NCBI RefSeq assembly: GCF_030445035.2
Contig: NC_080685.1
Coordinates: 111,526,432 to 111,590,431 of the forward strand
Source of the DNA: Dasypus novemcinctus
Lineage: Eukaryota; Chordata; Mammalia; Cingulata; Dasypodidae
Direction: 5' to 3'
DNA: 64,000 nucleotides
Under the pieces are notes generated by a model, which was not told where the DNA came from, ran no database searches, and saw only the letters and a program-made list of their open reading frames with translations. A program made the position numbers and the translations under genes. Each line of letters opens with the position of its first letter. The stretch's first letter is position 1. Positions 31,492-44,100 of this stretch are shown here, one piece after another.

Positions 31492-32269
31492 CCTTCAAGG
31501 CACGGTCACCGCATGGGCTGTTGGTCGTCATGGTTACCGTTGCCACTGCAGTCTTTATCATTTTGGACAGTGTTAGCAGCAAGAGCTTGTGTCAGTTGTT
31601 CCAAACCATAGCAGTTTAATGCTTGCTGGCTCAATACGTACAGTTTTTAAATCAGCAAAACTTAACTTGGCTTGCAAATGATGCACAGCAAGTGTTCCAC
31701 AGAAGGCCTGCTTCGTGCCACAGTAGCAGAGCTAAGTACTGCTCGCCCCCCGCAGCCTTGGGTTTGGGTAACCGTCAGGACCCTGGTTCGTTCCCCTCCG
31801 TAGCTGGAGAGGCCAGGAGGACGGACGCTGCACGTGCTGCAGGGGCCCGCGAGGGACGTGCTTGTCTCCCAGGCCGGCTCTGCCAGCGCTGCCATCTGCA
31901 CACTATCTCGGTGTGCCATCACCCGTGCTCCTGGGCCCCGAGTTTGGCAATCCATCATGAGGCCATTGTTAGCCAACATGAAGAGAGATGAAAGCTGGAT
32001 TCCCGTAATTCAGCTAGGTCTGCACACAGCGAGCTCAGGTGGCGATGACTCAGTTTCCTAATTACCTGAGCTAAAGGCATGCTCGTCCTGGACCTGATCC
32101 CGCTGGGTTTTCAGCACTTGAAAACCTGCCCTTGTGGGTGTGCCAGGAAGGGGAGGAGAGGTGAGAAGGAATGAAGGGACCCACACAGTTCCCACACTGG
32201 GCGGTGAGGCTCCCTGCTGTCTGGGTTTGCTGGCTGCCGCCAGGCCTGCTTCCTCTCCCTGCCTCACTC
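31492..32269. other. Intergenic DNA, nothing recognised
   Basis: Mixed-composition sequence. Frames of 70-120 codons overlap on both strands with no protein family recognised. Confidence 0.5.
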
Positions 32270-32470
32270 GCCGTCACTCACTTGCGGGGTTCCTGGCCCA
32301 GTGGGCTCCTTTCTGCTCCGCAGCCGCTCAGAACCGCTCCCTCCCCAGGGCCTTTGCTGGTCCCTGAGCCCCAAGCACCATCCCAGAACTTCACAGAGCC
32401 AAATCCTCCTCGGCTTTCCGCTCTCATCTCAAATGCCATCTTGTTTCACCCAAAAGAGGCCCTGGGACAA
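32270..32470 (-). mobile_element. L2-like fragment
   Basis: CAGGGCCTTTGCTGGTCCCTG followed later by CTCATCTCAAATGCCATCTTG resembles the reversed 3' part of L2. Old and diverged; 32471-32700 shows nothing. Confidence 0.45.
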
Positions 32471-32699
32471 GAGTTTCAGTACAAGCAGCTTCCTTGGAAA
32501 GTGATCCAAGAGCACAGTGAGGGACGAGGGGCAGGAGTAAGAAGGAAGCCCCGGGCACCCGCTGTGGGCCCCGGGCCATGCCCACCGCCTCTCCTGAGAG
32601 GCTGCCTGAAACCTGCCTCGGAGGAGTCCCGCCCGTGACAGAGGTGCTTGCCTTTGAATAATTCATTACGCCCTACATTTGTTCTGTGTATTTGTATCT

Positions 32700-34080
32700 G
32701 CATTTTCTTTTCTTTCTTTTTTCTTTTTTTTAATGTTACATTAAAAAAATACAAGAGGTTCCCATATATCCCCCATCACTCACCCCACTCCTCCCACATC
32801 AACGACCTCTTTCAACATCATGGCACATTCATTACATTTGGTGAGTGCATTTTGGAGCCCTGCTGCACCACTTGGATAGTGGTTTACATTGCTGTTTACA
32901 CTCTGCCCCAGTCCACTCAGTGGGGCATGTCAGGACATACAGTGTCCATCATCTGTCCCTGCAGTACCACCCAGGACAACTCCAAGTCCTGAAAATGCCC
33001 CCACATCACATCTCTTCTTCCCTCTCCCTACCCTCAGCAACTACCATGGCCACTTTCTCCACATCGCTGCTACACTTTCTTCCACTACTAATCACAATAG
33101 TTCCATAGTAGAATATCAGTAAGTCCACTCTATTCCTCCATCCTATGGACCCTGGAATGGTTATGTCCACTCCACCTCTATATCGAGAGGGGGCTTAGAT
33201 CCCACATGGGTGATGGGTGAGATTCTCCTGTTTGCAGTTGTAGGCACTCTTGGCTCCCTGGTGTGGTGGTTGACCTTTTTCACCTCCCTGTTAGCTGACT
33301 GGGGTAAGTGCAATAAACCAGAGGGTAGGAGTTGCAAGTCTGCTGAGGCTCAGGGCCTGGCTGTCACATGGACGGTCCAGAGATTCAGGTCTGAATCAAC
33401 CAACCCCAGCACCAACCACAGGTTCAGTAAAAATGCCAGAAGAGGCATGTATAGAAAGATCACATCTGAGTCCAACTCCATTACACTCAGGAACACAAAC
33501 TCCAAAGTAGGGCCAACTGACATGGCACTGAACTCCAGAGCCATCTGCCATGACCATAGAGCCTGGGGGTCTCTCTAGCCCTCAGAAGAACTACTACCTG
33601 GGGTTGTATCTACTTTGGCTGCCTCTGGGACCCTGTTGAGGCATGCGTATGCGTGACCCCTCTGATGATCTCCCGACTCTTTTTTGGAGACTCATTTGTC
33701 CTTTCCATTTCCCCCTTTTATTCAAAAAAAAGCAGTTTTTAACACCTGATATTACATGTAGGCTGAGATATTCTGCTGTTCTGAGTTGACCCTTTTATTC
33801 AAGGTCTTTTTCTAGTTACATCATCAGCTGGTGCTTGGTAGTAATCCTTCAGTGCCAGAGAGGCTCATCCCCAGGAGTCATGTCCCATGCTGGGGGAAGG
33901 TATTGTATTTACATACTGAGTTTGGCTTAAAGAATGGTTACATTTGAGCAACATGGAGGCTCTCAGGAGGTAACTCTTAGGTACCCTATAGCTCTAGGCC
34001 TAATTCATATTTCAGGCACACAAGTTCATAAGCATAGTTATCAGAAGCAAGGGCTCATTGTTGGACCATCCTTCTTTATT
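32700..34080 (-). mobile_element. L1-type 3' UTR, reversed, long copy
   Basis: It starts with a T-rich tail and TTTTAATGTTACATTAAAAA, then carries the whole 3'-UTR block in reverse of 9690-10950 and 37197-38012. Landmarks are GGCATGTCAGGACATACAGTG, GTTGTAGGCACTCTTGGCTC and GGGTACCTAAGAG (complement near 33980). No L1 ORF2 precedes it on its own strand. Confidence 0.6.
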
Positions 34081-34133
34081 GGTCTGTGCCATTACACTTG
34101 GGGAATTGTTGCTGTGCATTTTATTTTACAGTT

Positions 34134-34545
34134 ATTTATTTATTTTAAAGATTTATTTATTTATTTCCCCTTCTCCCCCACCCTGGTTATCTGTTCTCTG
34201 TGTCTATTTGCTGCATCTTCTTTGTCTGCTTCTGCTGTTGTCAGCGGCATGGGAATCTGTGTTTCTTTTTGTTGTGTCATCGTGTTGTGTCAGCTCTCCA
34301 TGTGTGCGGTACCATTCCTGGGCAGGCTGCACTTTTTTCGTACTGGGCGGCTCTCCTTACCGGGCGCACTCCTTGCGCGTGGGGCTCCCCTACGTGGGGA
34401 CTCCCCTGCGTGGCAGGGCACTCCTTGCACACATCAGCACTGCGCATGGGCCAGCTGCACACGGGTCAAGGAGGCCCGGGGTTTGAACTGTGGACCTCCC
34501 ATGTGGTAGGCGGACGCCCTAACCACTGGGCCAAGCCTGCTTCTC
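34134..34545 (-). mobile_element. Long DAS-type SINE
   Basis: An antisense full copy with exact 13-base flanks TTATTTTACAGTT (34121-34133 and 34546-34558). Confidence 0.92.
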
Positions 34546-34558
34546 TTATTTTACAGTT

Positions 34559-35018
34559 TAAAAATTGAAGTCCTTCTGAGGGGTGAGGGAGCTGATTTCT
34601 CAGCTTCTGTCTCTCTTGAGCTGAGAGTTTTTCCTGGGCCAGCGAATGCTCTCAGGTTCTGCACGTAGACCTCTGCACACAGGAGAAGTGTCTGCAGGTG
34701 ATCTCCAGAGCACGTCGGCTATGCCACCCTTCTCGTGTCACACCACACTTTTGTCTCTCCCTTCTCGATCCCAATCCTGGGATAGAACTGCTGTGGTTCT
34801 AAAGAAGCCTGCATTTCAGGGCCCTTCCCTGGCACAGCCCCTCCCCGGGTCCTGGTGGAGTTGTGGCTATGCATCCATGTGGTCATACGCATTCTTCTCT
34901 TAGAAGAAGGCCCCCAAAATCTGTAAGCTCCAGGCCCCACAAGGCCCAGGTTCACCCCTGCCTATCCCCCTAATTTATTTTCTTCAAAGCACTCATCTCT
35001 ATCAGAAATTACTCTATT
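34559..35018. other. Intergenic DNA, nothing recognised
   Basis: Unique-looking sequence without gene or repeat calls. Confidence 0.5.
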
Positions 35019-35430
35019 TAGGGGAAGCGGACTTGACCCAATGGATAGTGCATCTGCCTACCACATGGGAGGTCCGCGGTTCAAACCCCGGGCCTCCTTG
35101 ACCCGTGTGGAGCTGGCCCATGCGCAGTGCTGATGCGCGCAAGGAGTGCCACGCAGGGGTGTCCCCCGCGTAGGGGAGCCCCACGAGCAAGGAGTGCACA
35201 CCATAAGAGAGAGCTGCCCAGCGAGAAAGAAAGTGCAGCCTGTCCAAGAATGGCACTGCACACACGGAGAGCTGACGCAAGATGACGCAACAAAAAGAAA
35301 CACAGATTCCCGGTGCTGCTGCTAAGGATAGGGTCACAGAAGAACACACAGCAAATGGACACAGAGAGCAGACAACTGGGGGGAGGAAGGGGAGAGAAAT
35401 AAATAAAAAATAAATCTTTAAAAAAAAAAG
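35019..35430 (+). mobile_element. Long DAS-type SINE
   Basis: A sense full copy with TTACTCTATT flanks at 35009-35018 and 35431-35440. Confidence 0.9.
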
Positions 35431-35489
35431 TTACTCTATTCAGGTATTTGTTCAGTCCAGTTAGGAGCCTTATGGACTCCAAGAGAGCA

Positions 35490-35590
35490 GGGGCCTAATT
35501 TTCTTGTCTTTGTATCCCCAGCTCTCCAACAGTGACTGGTAAATAGTAGGTGTTCAATATGTGTTTGTTGAATAATGAATAAATTGCCTG
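35490..35590 (+). mobile_element. L2-like 3' end
   Basis: GTAAATAGTAGGTGTTCAATATG and GTTTGTTGAATAATGAATAAA match the well-known end of L2. Confidence 0.6.
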
Positions 35591-37077
35591 GCTGGATCTG
35601 TACTCTCTGAATTTTAACCAGTTCCCAAAGGGCTGTGGGATGCATGGAACAAAGAGAAAAGCCACAAGGTAAGCTTGGGGGCAGTCCACACACTACAGAG
35701 CTTCCGAAAGTCTCCCCTTCCTGGTCAAGAGGGTAAGTCACAAGATCACTCAGGATTGGGACCTAGAAAAGAAAGAAACTTAAATGCAACTTGGGTCGGA
35801 GACTAAGCGTGCCCTGTAATTTGAAGTACCGACTCTATCTCTTGCCCACACTTTAAAAAGGGACAGTTTGCCAAGTGCCAACTGCCCGTAAAAGGCGTAA
35901 GCTGGCATGCAAAGCTGTTAGCCAACCTGCCCTGCCCCACCTCCTGCCAGTGTGGAATGGGACATGCCTCCCAGCAGAGACAGCCTAAGCATTCCCAGCC
36001 TGGGGGATGGGCCCTGGAAGCCCCTTCACGGCCCTTGGCCTCTTGCGGTCGGTGATCATACCAAGGTGAGAGAGGGGACGGGCAGGAGTGGGACCGCAGC
36101 ACGAGGCCCTCCTTCGTGGGCAGGGACCCTAACGTCTCATCAGGGACAGAAATCACTCTCGCCCAGCTGACCACGGGAAGACTTAGAAGCCAACCTTATA
36201 GAAAGGCTAACGGTGCCCATCTTTGAGGGGGGATTCAAGAGGACGCGTTTACCTTCCGCCACCTTTCTGTGAATTTCTACAAATGACTTCAGCAACAGAA
36301 AAATACTTTGCTCTTCTGTGCCCGGCTCATCACGCCATTCTCTCTGCCGGGCTCCCCGCTGCCAGCAGCTACGGGGACGCCAGTCCTTCCTCTTCACGGG
36401 CGCCGCTTCCTGCCTGGGACTGGGCCTGGGCTGTTACTTAAAGCTGGAAACTTGTCCTGGCTCTGCTGTGTCTGCTTGAAGGAAGGGGTTTTCAGGGACT
36501 AAGGGCAGGCGCTCAGGAGCCGGGCTGGCCCAGTTCTGCCCCTCTCCAGCTGCAGCGTGTCACTGTCTCACCTGGCGGAGGAGGCTGGTGCCACGCCACC
36601 CTCTGGGGTTGTTGTGAAATTAGTGCACACCTGGGAAGGCATGCAGGGAGGCACCATGGCTCCTTTGAAAGGCCCCGTGTGAGGCCAACAGGAGCGCAGG
36701 GAACTCCCGATGACTCAGGACCCCCACCCCACCTGGGCTGCAGGCCGGCATTCCCGTCCCAGGTCACGGAGGAGAGGTTGGACCACCTGCGAGACAGCCG
36801 GTCCCTCCCGGAAAACTCACGACAGACTTGAAAGTAAGGGCACTGCACCTGACCCAGCGAGAGGCTGGAGTGGCGAGGGGTGAAGACGTGGTCACGGATG
36901 TTAAGGGGCAGTGGCGAAGCTGGCCTAAACCCCAGCGCTGGGCTCCTGGTCAGGGTTTTCAGCACTGATGACGGAGGTGAGCCACTTGGGTCAGGGTCAA
37001 GAGCGCTGATTGCAAAGTTGAGTGTTACCCATACTCTGACCTTCAGCTGCCCTGTAGGACGTACAGAAGTGCTCTCC
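35591..37077. other. Intergenic DNA, nothing certain
   Basis: GC-moderate sequence with overlapping frames (e.g. 36513-37259 minus, 248 codons) that show no recognisable protein. A weak MIR-like stretch lies at about 36540-36650. Confidence 0.45.
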
Positions 37078-38118
37078 TGGGAGCGGACGTGGCTCCAGTG
37101 GCTGAGCATCTGCTGCTCACATGGGCGCTCCACGTTCGTTCCTGGTGCCTCCTCAAAAATAAAAAATTTAAAAAAGACAAGCAAAAAACAAACGAAAGCT
37201 CCTGGATGTGACGGAGTTGGAGTCAGATGTGACCTCTCTACACATGCCTCTTCTGTCACTCTTTCGAACGTGTGGTTGGCGCTGGGGTTGGTGTATACTC
37301 AGGAGACTTGAATCTCTGGACTGTCCATGTGCCAGCTGGGCCCTGAGACCCAGCAGACTTGCAACTCCTGCTCTCCAGTTTGTTGGACTTACCCAGGTCA
37401 GCTAACAGGGAGGTGAAGAAGGTCAACCACCACACCAGGGAACCAAGAGTGTCTACAACCGCAAGCAAGAGGATCATATCCATCAGCCATGTGGGATCTA
37501 AGCCCCCTCTTGATTTAGAGGTAGAGGGTCCTCAGGATGGAGGACCATAATATGGATTAGAGTGGACTTACTGATACTCCACTATAGAACTGTTGTGACT
37601 TTAGCAGTGGAAGTAATGGTATCATTGATATGGAGATGGTGGCCACGGGAGTTGCTGGGGGCAGGGAAAAGCAGGAAGAGGTGTGATATGGGGCATTTTT
37701 GGGACTTGGAGTTGTCCTGAATGACATTGCAGGGACAGATGCAGGACATTGTATATCCTGCCATAACCCACTGGATGGACTGGGGAGAGTGTGAACTACA
37801 ATGTAAACTACGGTCCATGCAGTGTGGCAGTGTTCCAGGGTGTACTCACCAAAGGCAATGAATGTGCCTCACTGATGAGAGGGGAGTTGATGTGGGAGGA
37901 GTGGGGCGGGGGGGAGCGGGATATATGGGGACCTCATGTTTTTTAATGTAACATTTTGAGTGATCTATTTATCTTTAAAAGGAGACAATAAAAATAAATT
38001 AATTTTAGAAAAAAACAAAATGAAAAAGCCAACTCAGGGGAGCCGTTGTTGCTCAGGGGTTGAGTGCTGACTTCCCACATACGAGGTCCTGGGTTCAATC
38101 CCCGTCCCCAGTATCTCA
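37078..38118 (+). mobile_element. Short-SINE dimer split by an L1 3'-UTR insertion
   Basis: The first head (37078-37155, GGAGCGGACGTGGCTCCAGT) and A-rich linker stop at about 37196. The linker end (ATGAAAAAGCCAACTCAGGG) and second head (38035-38110, GGTTCAATCCC) resume at about 38013. Dimers elsewhere (4416, 14299) have these parts joined, so the interval is an insertion. Confidence 0.75.
37197..38012 (+). mobile_element. 5'-truncated L1-type 3' UTR inside the SINE dimer
   Basis: The same block as 10190-10950, ending TTTTTTAATGTAACATTTTG, then an ACAATAAAAATAAATT-rich tail. AAAAAACAAA-like flanks on both sides are the likely target duplication. Confidence 0.7.
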
Positions 38119-38155
38119 AAAATATATATATATAAATATATATATATCTATATAT
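38118..38155. repeat. (TA)n microsatellite
   Basis: TA-rich run after the SINE tail. Confidence 0.8.
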
Positions 38156-38374
38156 GTAAGTGGCCTCCTGCTGTGCCCTCTGCCTTGCACACTCTTTCCC
38201 TGAAAGTTGTAGGACTTAGGACTATTTTCTCACTCCCATCAGATGTCTTCTTAGCAGAGTCCTTTCCTCTCCACTTCATAGAAGATAACTCTCACACACA
38301 CATACATGTGTCCCCCCTTCAGCCCCTCTGTTTTTTTTCATAGCACTTATCATTTATTATATTTTATGTATGAT

Positions 38375-38405
38375 TGTGTGTGTGTATATATATATACATA
38401 TATTT
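38375..38405. repeat. (TG)n(TA)n microsatellite
   Basis: TGTGTGTG followed by TATATATA. Bases 38160-38690 around it show only an L2-like tail at about 38515-38555. Confidence 0.75.
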
Positions 38406-38696
38406 TTTACTTGACTATCCCTCCTCCCTCCCAGAAGGAAAGGCCTCTGGGGCAGGACTCTGCTCGTGGCTGGGCCGCCAGCAGCTGTGCTGACTCATGC
38501 ACATCATACTCCTGGTAGCCTGCCGATAAGTGTTTACGGAATGAATTAATGAAATCTCTCCTCCTACATACATTATTGCCTTTCAGTTTCTAATCATAAG
38601 CTACAAGTGGACTATAGACTGAAAATGACCATACCTATTGAGCCATGGTACTAATTATAAAAATCCTTTGAATGACCTGAAATGAACTTGGCTTGA

Positions 38697-38783
38697 TTTT
38701 TTTTTTTTAGGTGGTATGGAGAGTTGAACCCAGGACCTCGTATATGTGAAGCACATGCTCAACCACTGAGCTGCACCTGCTCT
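38697..38783 (-). mobile_element. Short tRNA-Ala-like SINE
   Basis: An antisense single copy; the minus strand reads GCAGGTGCAGCTCAGTGG and GGGTTCAACTC, with a T-run tail. Confidence 0.75.
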
Positions 38784-38799
38784 GCTTCTTTTTTTTTTT

Positions 38800-39190
38800 T
38801 ATTAGAGAAATCGTGAACTTATAAAACAACCTTACATAATGTGCAATATTATCTTACATCACCCCTCCACCAACACCTTACATTGTGGTGGAACATTGGT
38901 TACAGATTATGAAAGAACGTGATTGGCCTATTACCACTACCTCTGGCTCGTAGTGTACACGTGGTATACTTTTTACATACACCCCCTATTGTTACCATGT
39001 AGTAGACTGTACATTTGTTATAGTCTCTCTCATGAGAGAACACGGAGTTGTCCTATTAACCACAGGCCATCTCCCACCACAGGGCTCGCTGTGTTCTACA
39101 GTCCCGTGCCTTGTACATTCTGTCCAAAGTGGACACTCAGTGGCTCTCGCTTTCATCACAGGGCTATGTGACAAATAGCAGAGTCATCTC
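38800..39190 (-). mobile_element. Reversed L1 3'-UTR-type fragment
   Basis: ATTAGAGAAATCGTGAACTT, ACATAATGTGCAATATTATC and CTACAGTCCCGTGCCTTGTAC follow the same order as 16915-17120 and 13140-13500. Confidence 0.5.
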
Positions 39191-41480
39191 CCTACTTGGT
39201 TAGATTTTAACCTGCTTCTCTGAACCTGTTCCAGGTTCCGGGTAAAAGTAAATTTAAAAGTCTCTCAAGATTTGAGACCTGAAGTAATTCCAAAAGTCTT
39301 CATTTTTTTCCCTCCAGATTAATTACAGCCTAAGCAGAGGTACGGAGGTTCCTGGAATTTGTCCCTCATCCTTTCTGCTGCTGGATCATGTCCTGTTTCT
39401 TGCCCAGGTCAATCAGCATTGCCTCTTGAAAATGGCTTTTGCCCAGTTCTTCTGCGGCTAAAAAGGAAGACCCTGTGAACGCCACCAAAGCAAATTTTAA
39501 TTCTGATGTGCCAACACACCCATCAGCTGATTGGATTTGACTACAAAGGCAAGGAAAAGAAGGAAAGCTGTAAAGCGTGGGGCCAAAAAGCATCATCTTC
39601 CACCTCCAACCACTGTCAAAACATATTTCGAAATGAGAGTGAGACAGGCACAAATGCTTCTGGCCTGCACGTATACAGGCGGGCAAACTCACTGGCTTAG
39701 TGAGGCCAGGTTGGCAGGCAGCCAAAACTCACACACCCTGCTTTTGCTTTCTGCTTGACTGGGGCTTTACCAAGCCACATACACTTATCTGGATAATTTA
39801 GAATGTAAATTGCACCTACCTCAGCCAATTACTCCACTCTAAAGCCTTTTATAGAAGTCATCCCTAACTCTTAAAAAACATTTTATTACGAAATACATCA
39901 TAAATAGAGAACACTGTATTAAATGTACATGTTCAGTTTAAAGAGCACTAATAAACTGAATATCCACGTACCCAGCACTGGTTAAGAAAGAATATAACAA
40001 ACGCTTCATAAAACCTGAGTACCCTCCTCATCACATCACCTTCCTACCCAGAGGTAGCCATTATTCTTTCTGACTTTTGTGTTAATCACCCTTTATGCTT
40101 ATTTTTAATTGTCCTATCTCCAAAAAGCATACTGTTTAGTTTTGAAAGCTGAGCCGCCAGCACAGCGCTAGCTTTGTAAGGAAGGGGCTAAGGCCCCAGT
40201 AGATGCCAGCTCCCAGGAGGCTCGGGCACCTGGCTCGGGCCGCCTCGGGCAGGCGGCAGCGCTGGAGTGGGGACGCGGTGCAGCCAGTCCGGCAGAAACG
40301 GGGCCGCAGGGGCTGCTGCTCTGGGCGTTCTGCCTCTAGACTCCCCAGTTCCAACTTACAGTTCTCTGGAGCAGGTTGAAGCAGACACACCCGGGGGTGA
40401 ATCAGTGTCCTCACCAGCTCCAGAACTCGTCAAGGACAGATGAGAAGGGGGCCGGGCACGCCTCGGGCTTCATCCTCATGCTCCCAGAGTCTGCAGGAAG
40501 GCAGCGGTTGCCCCGTGATCCCAACGGGCAGCACGTCCCTCTTCCAAGCCGCACAGCTGCCGCCTGCACCGGCTGCCTGCTAGGTCTGGGGCACAGCCAT
40601 CCTTGGAGCGCTCCCTCTCCTCTCTCCGACGTGGCGTCCCTGTACCCACACCTTCTGTCCTCTTTGGTGTACCCCTTCACGTTGGAGCAGGACATACTCT
40701 GAGAGTTTTTAAGAAGAGGGAAGGGATATAAAGAGACAAGCCCGCCGGCAGGCTCCAACTGCCCGAGACCCCCCTTCTGCTCCGGGTACCCTTGGCTCAG
40801 CCTACCAGCTGGGATGTGCCGAGCTGGACTCAGCAGAAATTTCCAAAGTGGAGCAAGAACTGAGCCTGGAGGGGCATAAGCCGGCACCGGCCTGCCCTCA
40901 GAAGGCCCTCTGGAAAGCTCCTAGGCCCTGCTGCGGCGCGTCTTCAGACACGGGAGATGGCCCAGTGCTGGTGAAGCGAGGCTTTCAAGGCCGGGGAGGA
41001 GATCCCTCAGCAGCAGGGTTTTGACCTTATATGGTGGTGCCAGCTGTTCCGGGCCCGATGAGGCTCCGTGCTTGCCATGTGGTGTCTTCTCCCTCTCCGC
41101 ACTGCCAAGACGCCACGCTCCACCTGCGCCCTGGCGAGAGTGAAGGGAGGCATCGGGAGCCATGCTCAGTGTTTGCTTTCTGTCATTCGCACTGCTCATT
41201 TGCAGCTTTGGGAGTTAACCAAAACAAACAATCTTAAATTGAGTCTTAGAACTCATGCTTCCCATATCTAACCCAGCCAAGACTTTGTTTCTTAGTAAGG
41301 CTTAATAAAAGATTCCCAGGCCCCACCCCAGATTCTGATTCAACTAGTTTGCAGCGTGGCCCAGGTTGTATGATTTTGAAAATCCCCAACTGATTCTCAT
41401 GTTCTAGAGAGTTGAGATGATTCTAAGTCCTTTTGTAGCATTGAGATTCAATAGATCTGAAAAGAAGTATTTTGCAAACT
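39191..41480. other. Intergenic DNA with one old L1 tail
   Basis: 39870-40110 resembles an old reversed L1 3' end (AATATCCACGTACCCAGCACT, then GAGGTAGCCATTATTCTTTCTGAC). The remainder has frames of 60-158 codons on both strands without recognisable products. A minus-strand stretch at 39370-39460 has an acceptor-like CTTTTTAG before it, but no protein match is recalled. Confidence 0.45.
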
Positions 41481-42891
41481 AAAATTCAGGAACAACCAGC
41501 AAGATGGCAGCAGAATAAGGAGCTCCTCGAGTCAACTCCTGCTACAGGGCAGTTAGCAAGCACCCAGAGTTCTCTGGAGCATCTGAAGCACCTGTTTGGG
41601 GGCTCCAGGAGACCAGAAGAGCATCCTGCCACATCCTTGAAGGAATGGAAGGAGGAGACTGCTCATCTGCAGAGAAGACTCCTGAGTAGAGCGCTCCACG
41701 CCCCAGAGGCCAGTGCCCATCCTCCACTGGAGGCACAAGCCACCTTGGGAGCTGTTCCGCGGCTGGAATTGAAAGCTCCGCTTCCCAAAAACAGGGAAGG
41801 AAGAGACAGTTGGGCACCAACTTCAGCTACTGATGTGTAAATTCCGCAGGCTAAAGTATAATCCTGAGAACAGCTAAAGTTTGAGCCTGTCCAGTTCAGA
41901 AAGAGGTTGGGAGCTGCCATCTTAACTCCGCGCCTGGCATGAGGGGAAGTGGGGGTGACTGAGGATCCCAGGGCTAGTGGGGACCGGCTTCTTTCTATCC
42001 AGGTCAGATGGCAGCTCTAGCCTGGGCCCCAGCCCCACCTCCAGCAGGGAGGAAGCTGTGGGGACCTGCGCCAGCCTCTCCGGGAAATTACCAGCTAAGC
42101 TGTGGGGGCCAGTGATTATCCTACTCTGGTGGCACAAGCTGCCTTAGGAGCTATTCTGTGGCTGGAATTGGAAGCTCCATTTCGCAAAAACAGGGGAGGA
42201 GAAGACAGTTGGTTACCAATTTCAGCTACTGATGAGTAAATTCAGCAGGCTAAAGTATAATCCTAAGAACAGCTAGAGTTTGAACCTGTCCAAGTCGGAA
42301 AGAGGCCAGTGGCCATCATTTTTACTCCACCCCTAACCTGAGGGAACGCTGGACTAACTGAAAATCACAGTGACAATAGGAAATAGTTTCTTTCACCTAG
42401 ATCAGCCTGCAGCCCTAGCTTAGGTTTCAGGCCCACCTCTGCAGGGGGGAGGCTGGTGGGCCCGGCACCAGCCTATCCAGGTAACTGCAGGCACCTTTAA
42501 CTGGCACAGACTGAATAATCAGAAGTCTACTGGGACAACTGCAGTCATCGTGGACCCACACTGCATAGATTGCACACCTGCCGCCCCATTGCCACCCCAG
42601 GCAGGGGAGAAAGGGATGTGAAGCTTCATCGGTCTCTCTGGACTACTACAGTCTAAGCCTGCATGACTTGGATTATTCTACATAGCTGTAACTCTGCCCC
42701 TACCTGTGTCAAAAGAGAAAGTTGGGAGAAGCTTCATAGGTCTCTGGAGCAATGAGAGCAGACTGAGCCTCCATAGCTTACAGCACCAACTATATCCTTG
42801 GCTCCTACTGCACAACCAGCAAGGGAGAAAGGGCAGGAAGCCCTAAACTAAAGAGAAAAACTGCACCAGAATAAATATTCTAGTAAGCCAG

Positions 42892-44100
42892 ATGCCAAGA
42901 CACCAACGAAAAATTACAATCCACACCAAGAAACAGGAATATATGGCCCAGTTAAAGGAACAAGATAAGCCTCCAGAGGACATAAAGGAGTTGAGACAAC
43001 TAATCATAGATGTTCAAAGAAATCTCCTTAATAAATTCAATGAGATGGCTAAAGAGATTAAGGATATTAAGAAGACAATGGAGGGAAGTGGATTTGGCCC
43101 AACGGATAGGTCATCTGCCTACCACATGGGAAGTCCAAGGTTCAAACCCAGGGCCCCCTGACCCATGTGATGAGCTGGCCCATGTGCAGTGTGATGCGCA
43201 CAAGGAGTGCCGTGCCATGCAGGGGTGTCCCCCATGTAGGGGAGCCCCACATGCAAGGAGTGCGCCCCATAAGGAGAGCCGCCAAGCATGAAAAATAGTG
43301 CAGCCTGCCCAGGAATGGCGCTGCACACACAGAGAGCTGATGTAGCAAGATGACACAACAAAACAAGATGCAGATTCTGGGTGCCGCTGACAAGTATACA
43401 AGCAGACACAGAAGAACACACAGTGAATGGACACAGAGAGCAGACAACTGGGGGGGGGGAACGGGGGAGAAATTTTTTAAAAATCTTTAAAAAAAAAGAA
43501 GATATTGGATGAGCACAAAGAAGAATTTGAAAGCATACATAGAAAAATAGTAGATCTTATGGGAATGAAAGGTGCAATCAATGAAATTAAAAAAACATTG
43601 GAATCACATAATAGCAGAATTGAGGAGGCAGAAGAAAGGATTGGGGAGTTTGAAGAAATGGCCTCTGAAAGTGAACATACAAAAGAAGAGATGAAGAAAA
43701 GAATGGAAAAAATTGAACAAGGTCTCAGGGAACTAAATGACACCAAAAGACGTGTAAACATACATGTCTTGGGTGTCCCGGAAGGAGAAGAGAAGGGAAA
43801 AGGGGTAGAAGGAGTGCTTGAAGAAATAACGGTAGAAAATTTCCCAACACTATTGAGGGACGTAGATATCCATGTCCAAGAAGCACAACGTGCTCCCATC
43901 CGAAAAAATCCAAATAGACCAACTATGAGACACACACTAATCAGGATGTCAGATGCAAAAGGCAAAGAGAGAATTCTGAGAACAGCAAGAGAAAAGCAAT
44001 GCATAACCTATAAGGGATACCCAGTAAGATCAAGTGCTGATTTCTCACCAGAAACCATGGAGGCAAGAAGACAGTGGTCTATATATTTAAGATACTATAA
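42892..44100 (+). pseudogene. L1 ORF1 of half-L1 copy 1, split by a SINE
   Basis: ORF1 encodes the RNA-binding trimeric coat protein of L1 particles. Readable parts are the N-terminus MPRHQRKITIHTKKQEY, a Glu/Lys-rich coiled coil (to 43080 and from 43505), then the RRM-like and C-terminal parts with RRVNIHVLGVPEGEE, MRHTLIRMSDAKGKERIL and YKGYPVRSSADFSPETM. A SINE cuts the coiled coil. A one-base loss at about 44090 shifts the end. The stop at 44098-44100 is shared with copy 2. The protein would not be made. Confidence 0.8.
43083..43495 (+). mobile_element. Long DAS-type SINE in L1 ORF1
   Basis: A sense full copy between AAGAAGACAATGGA (43069-43082) and AAGAAGATATTGGA (43496-43509). Copy 2 of the half-L1 has the empty site. 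Confidence 0.92.

Noticed and set aside
36513-37259. 248-codon minus-strand frame
   Set aside because: No recognisable domain; no splice or promoter context; likely chance.
39366-39725. Minus-strand 119-codon frame with an acceptor-like site before its last 30 codons
   Set aside because: A possible terminal exon was considered, but no protein is recognised, no further exon is seen, and known neighbours of DEGS1 do not match.
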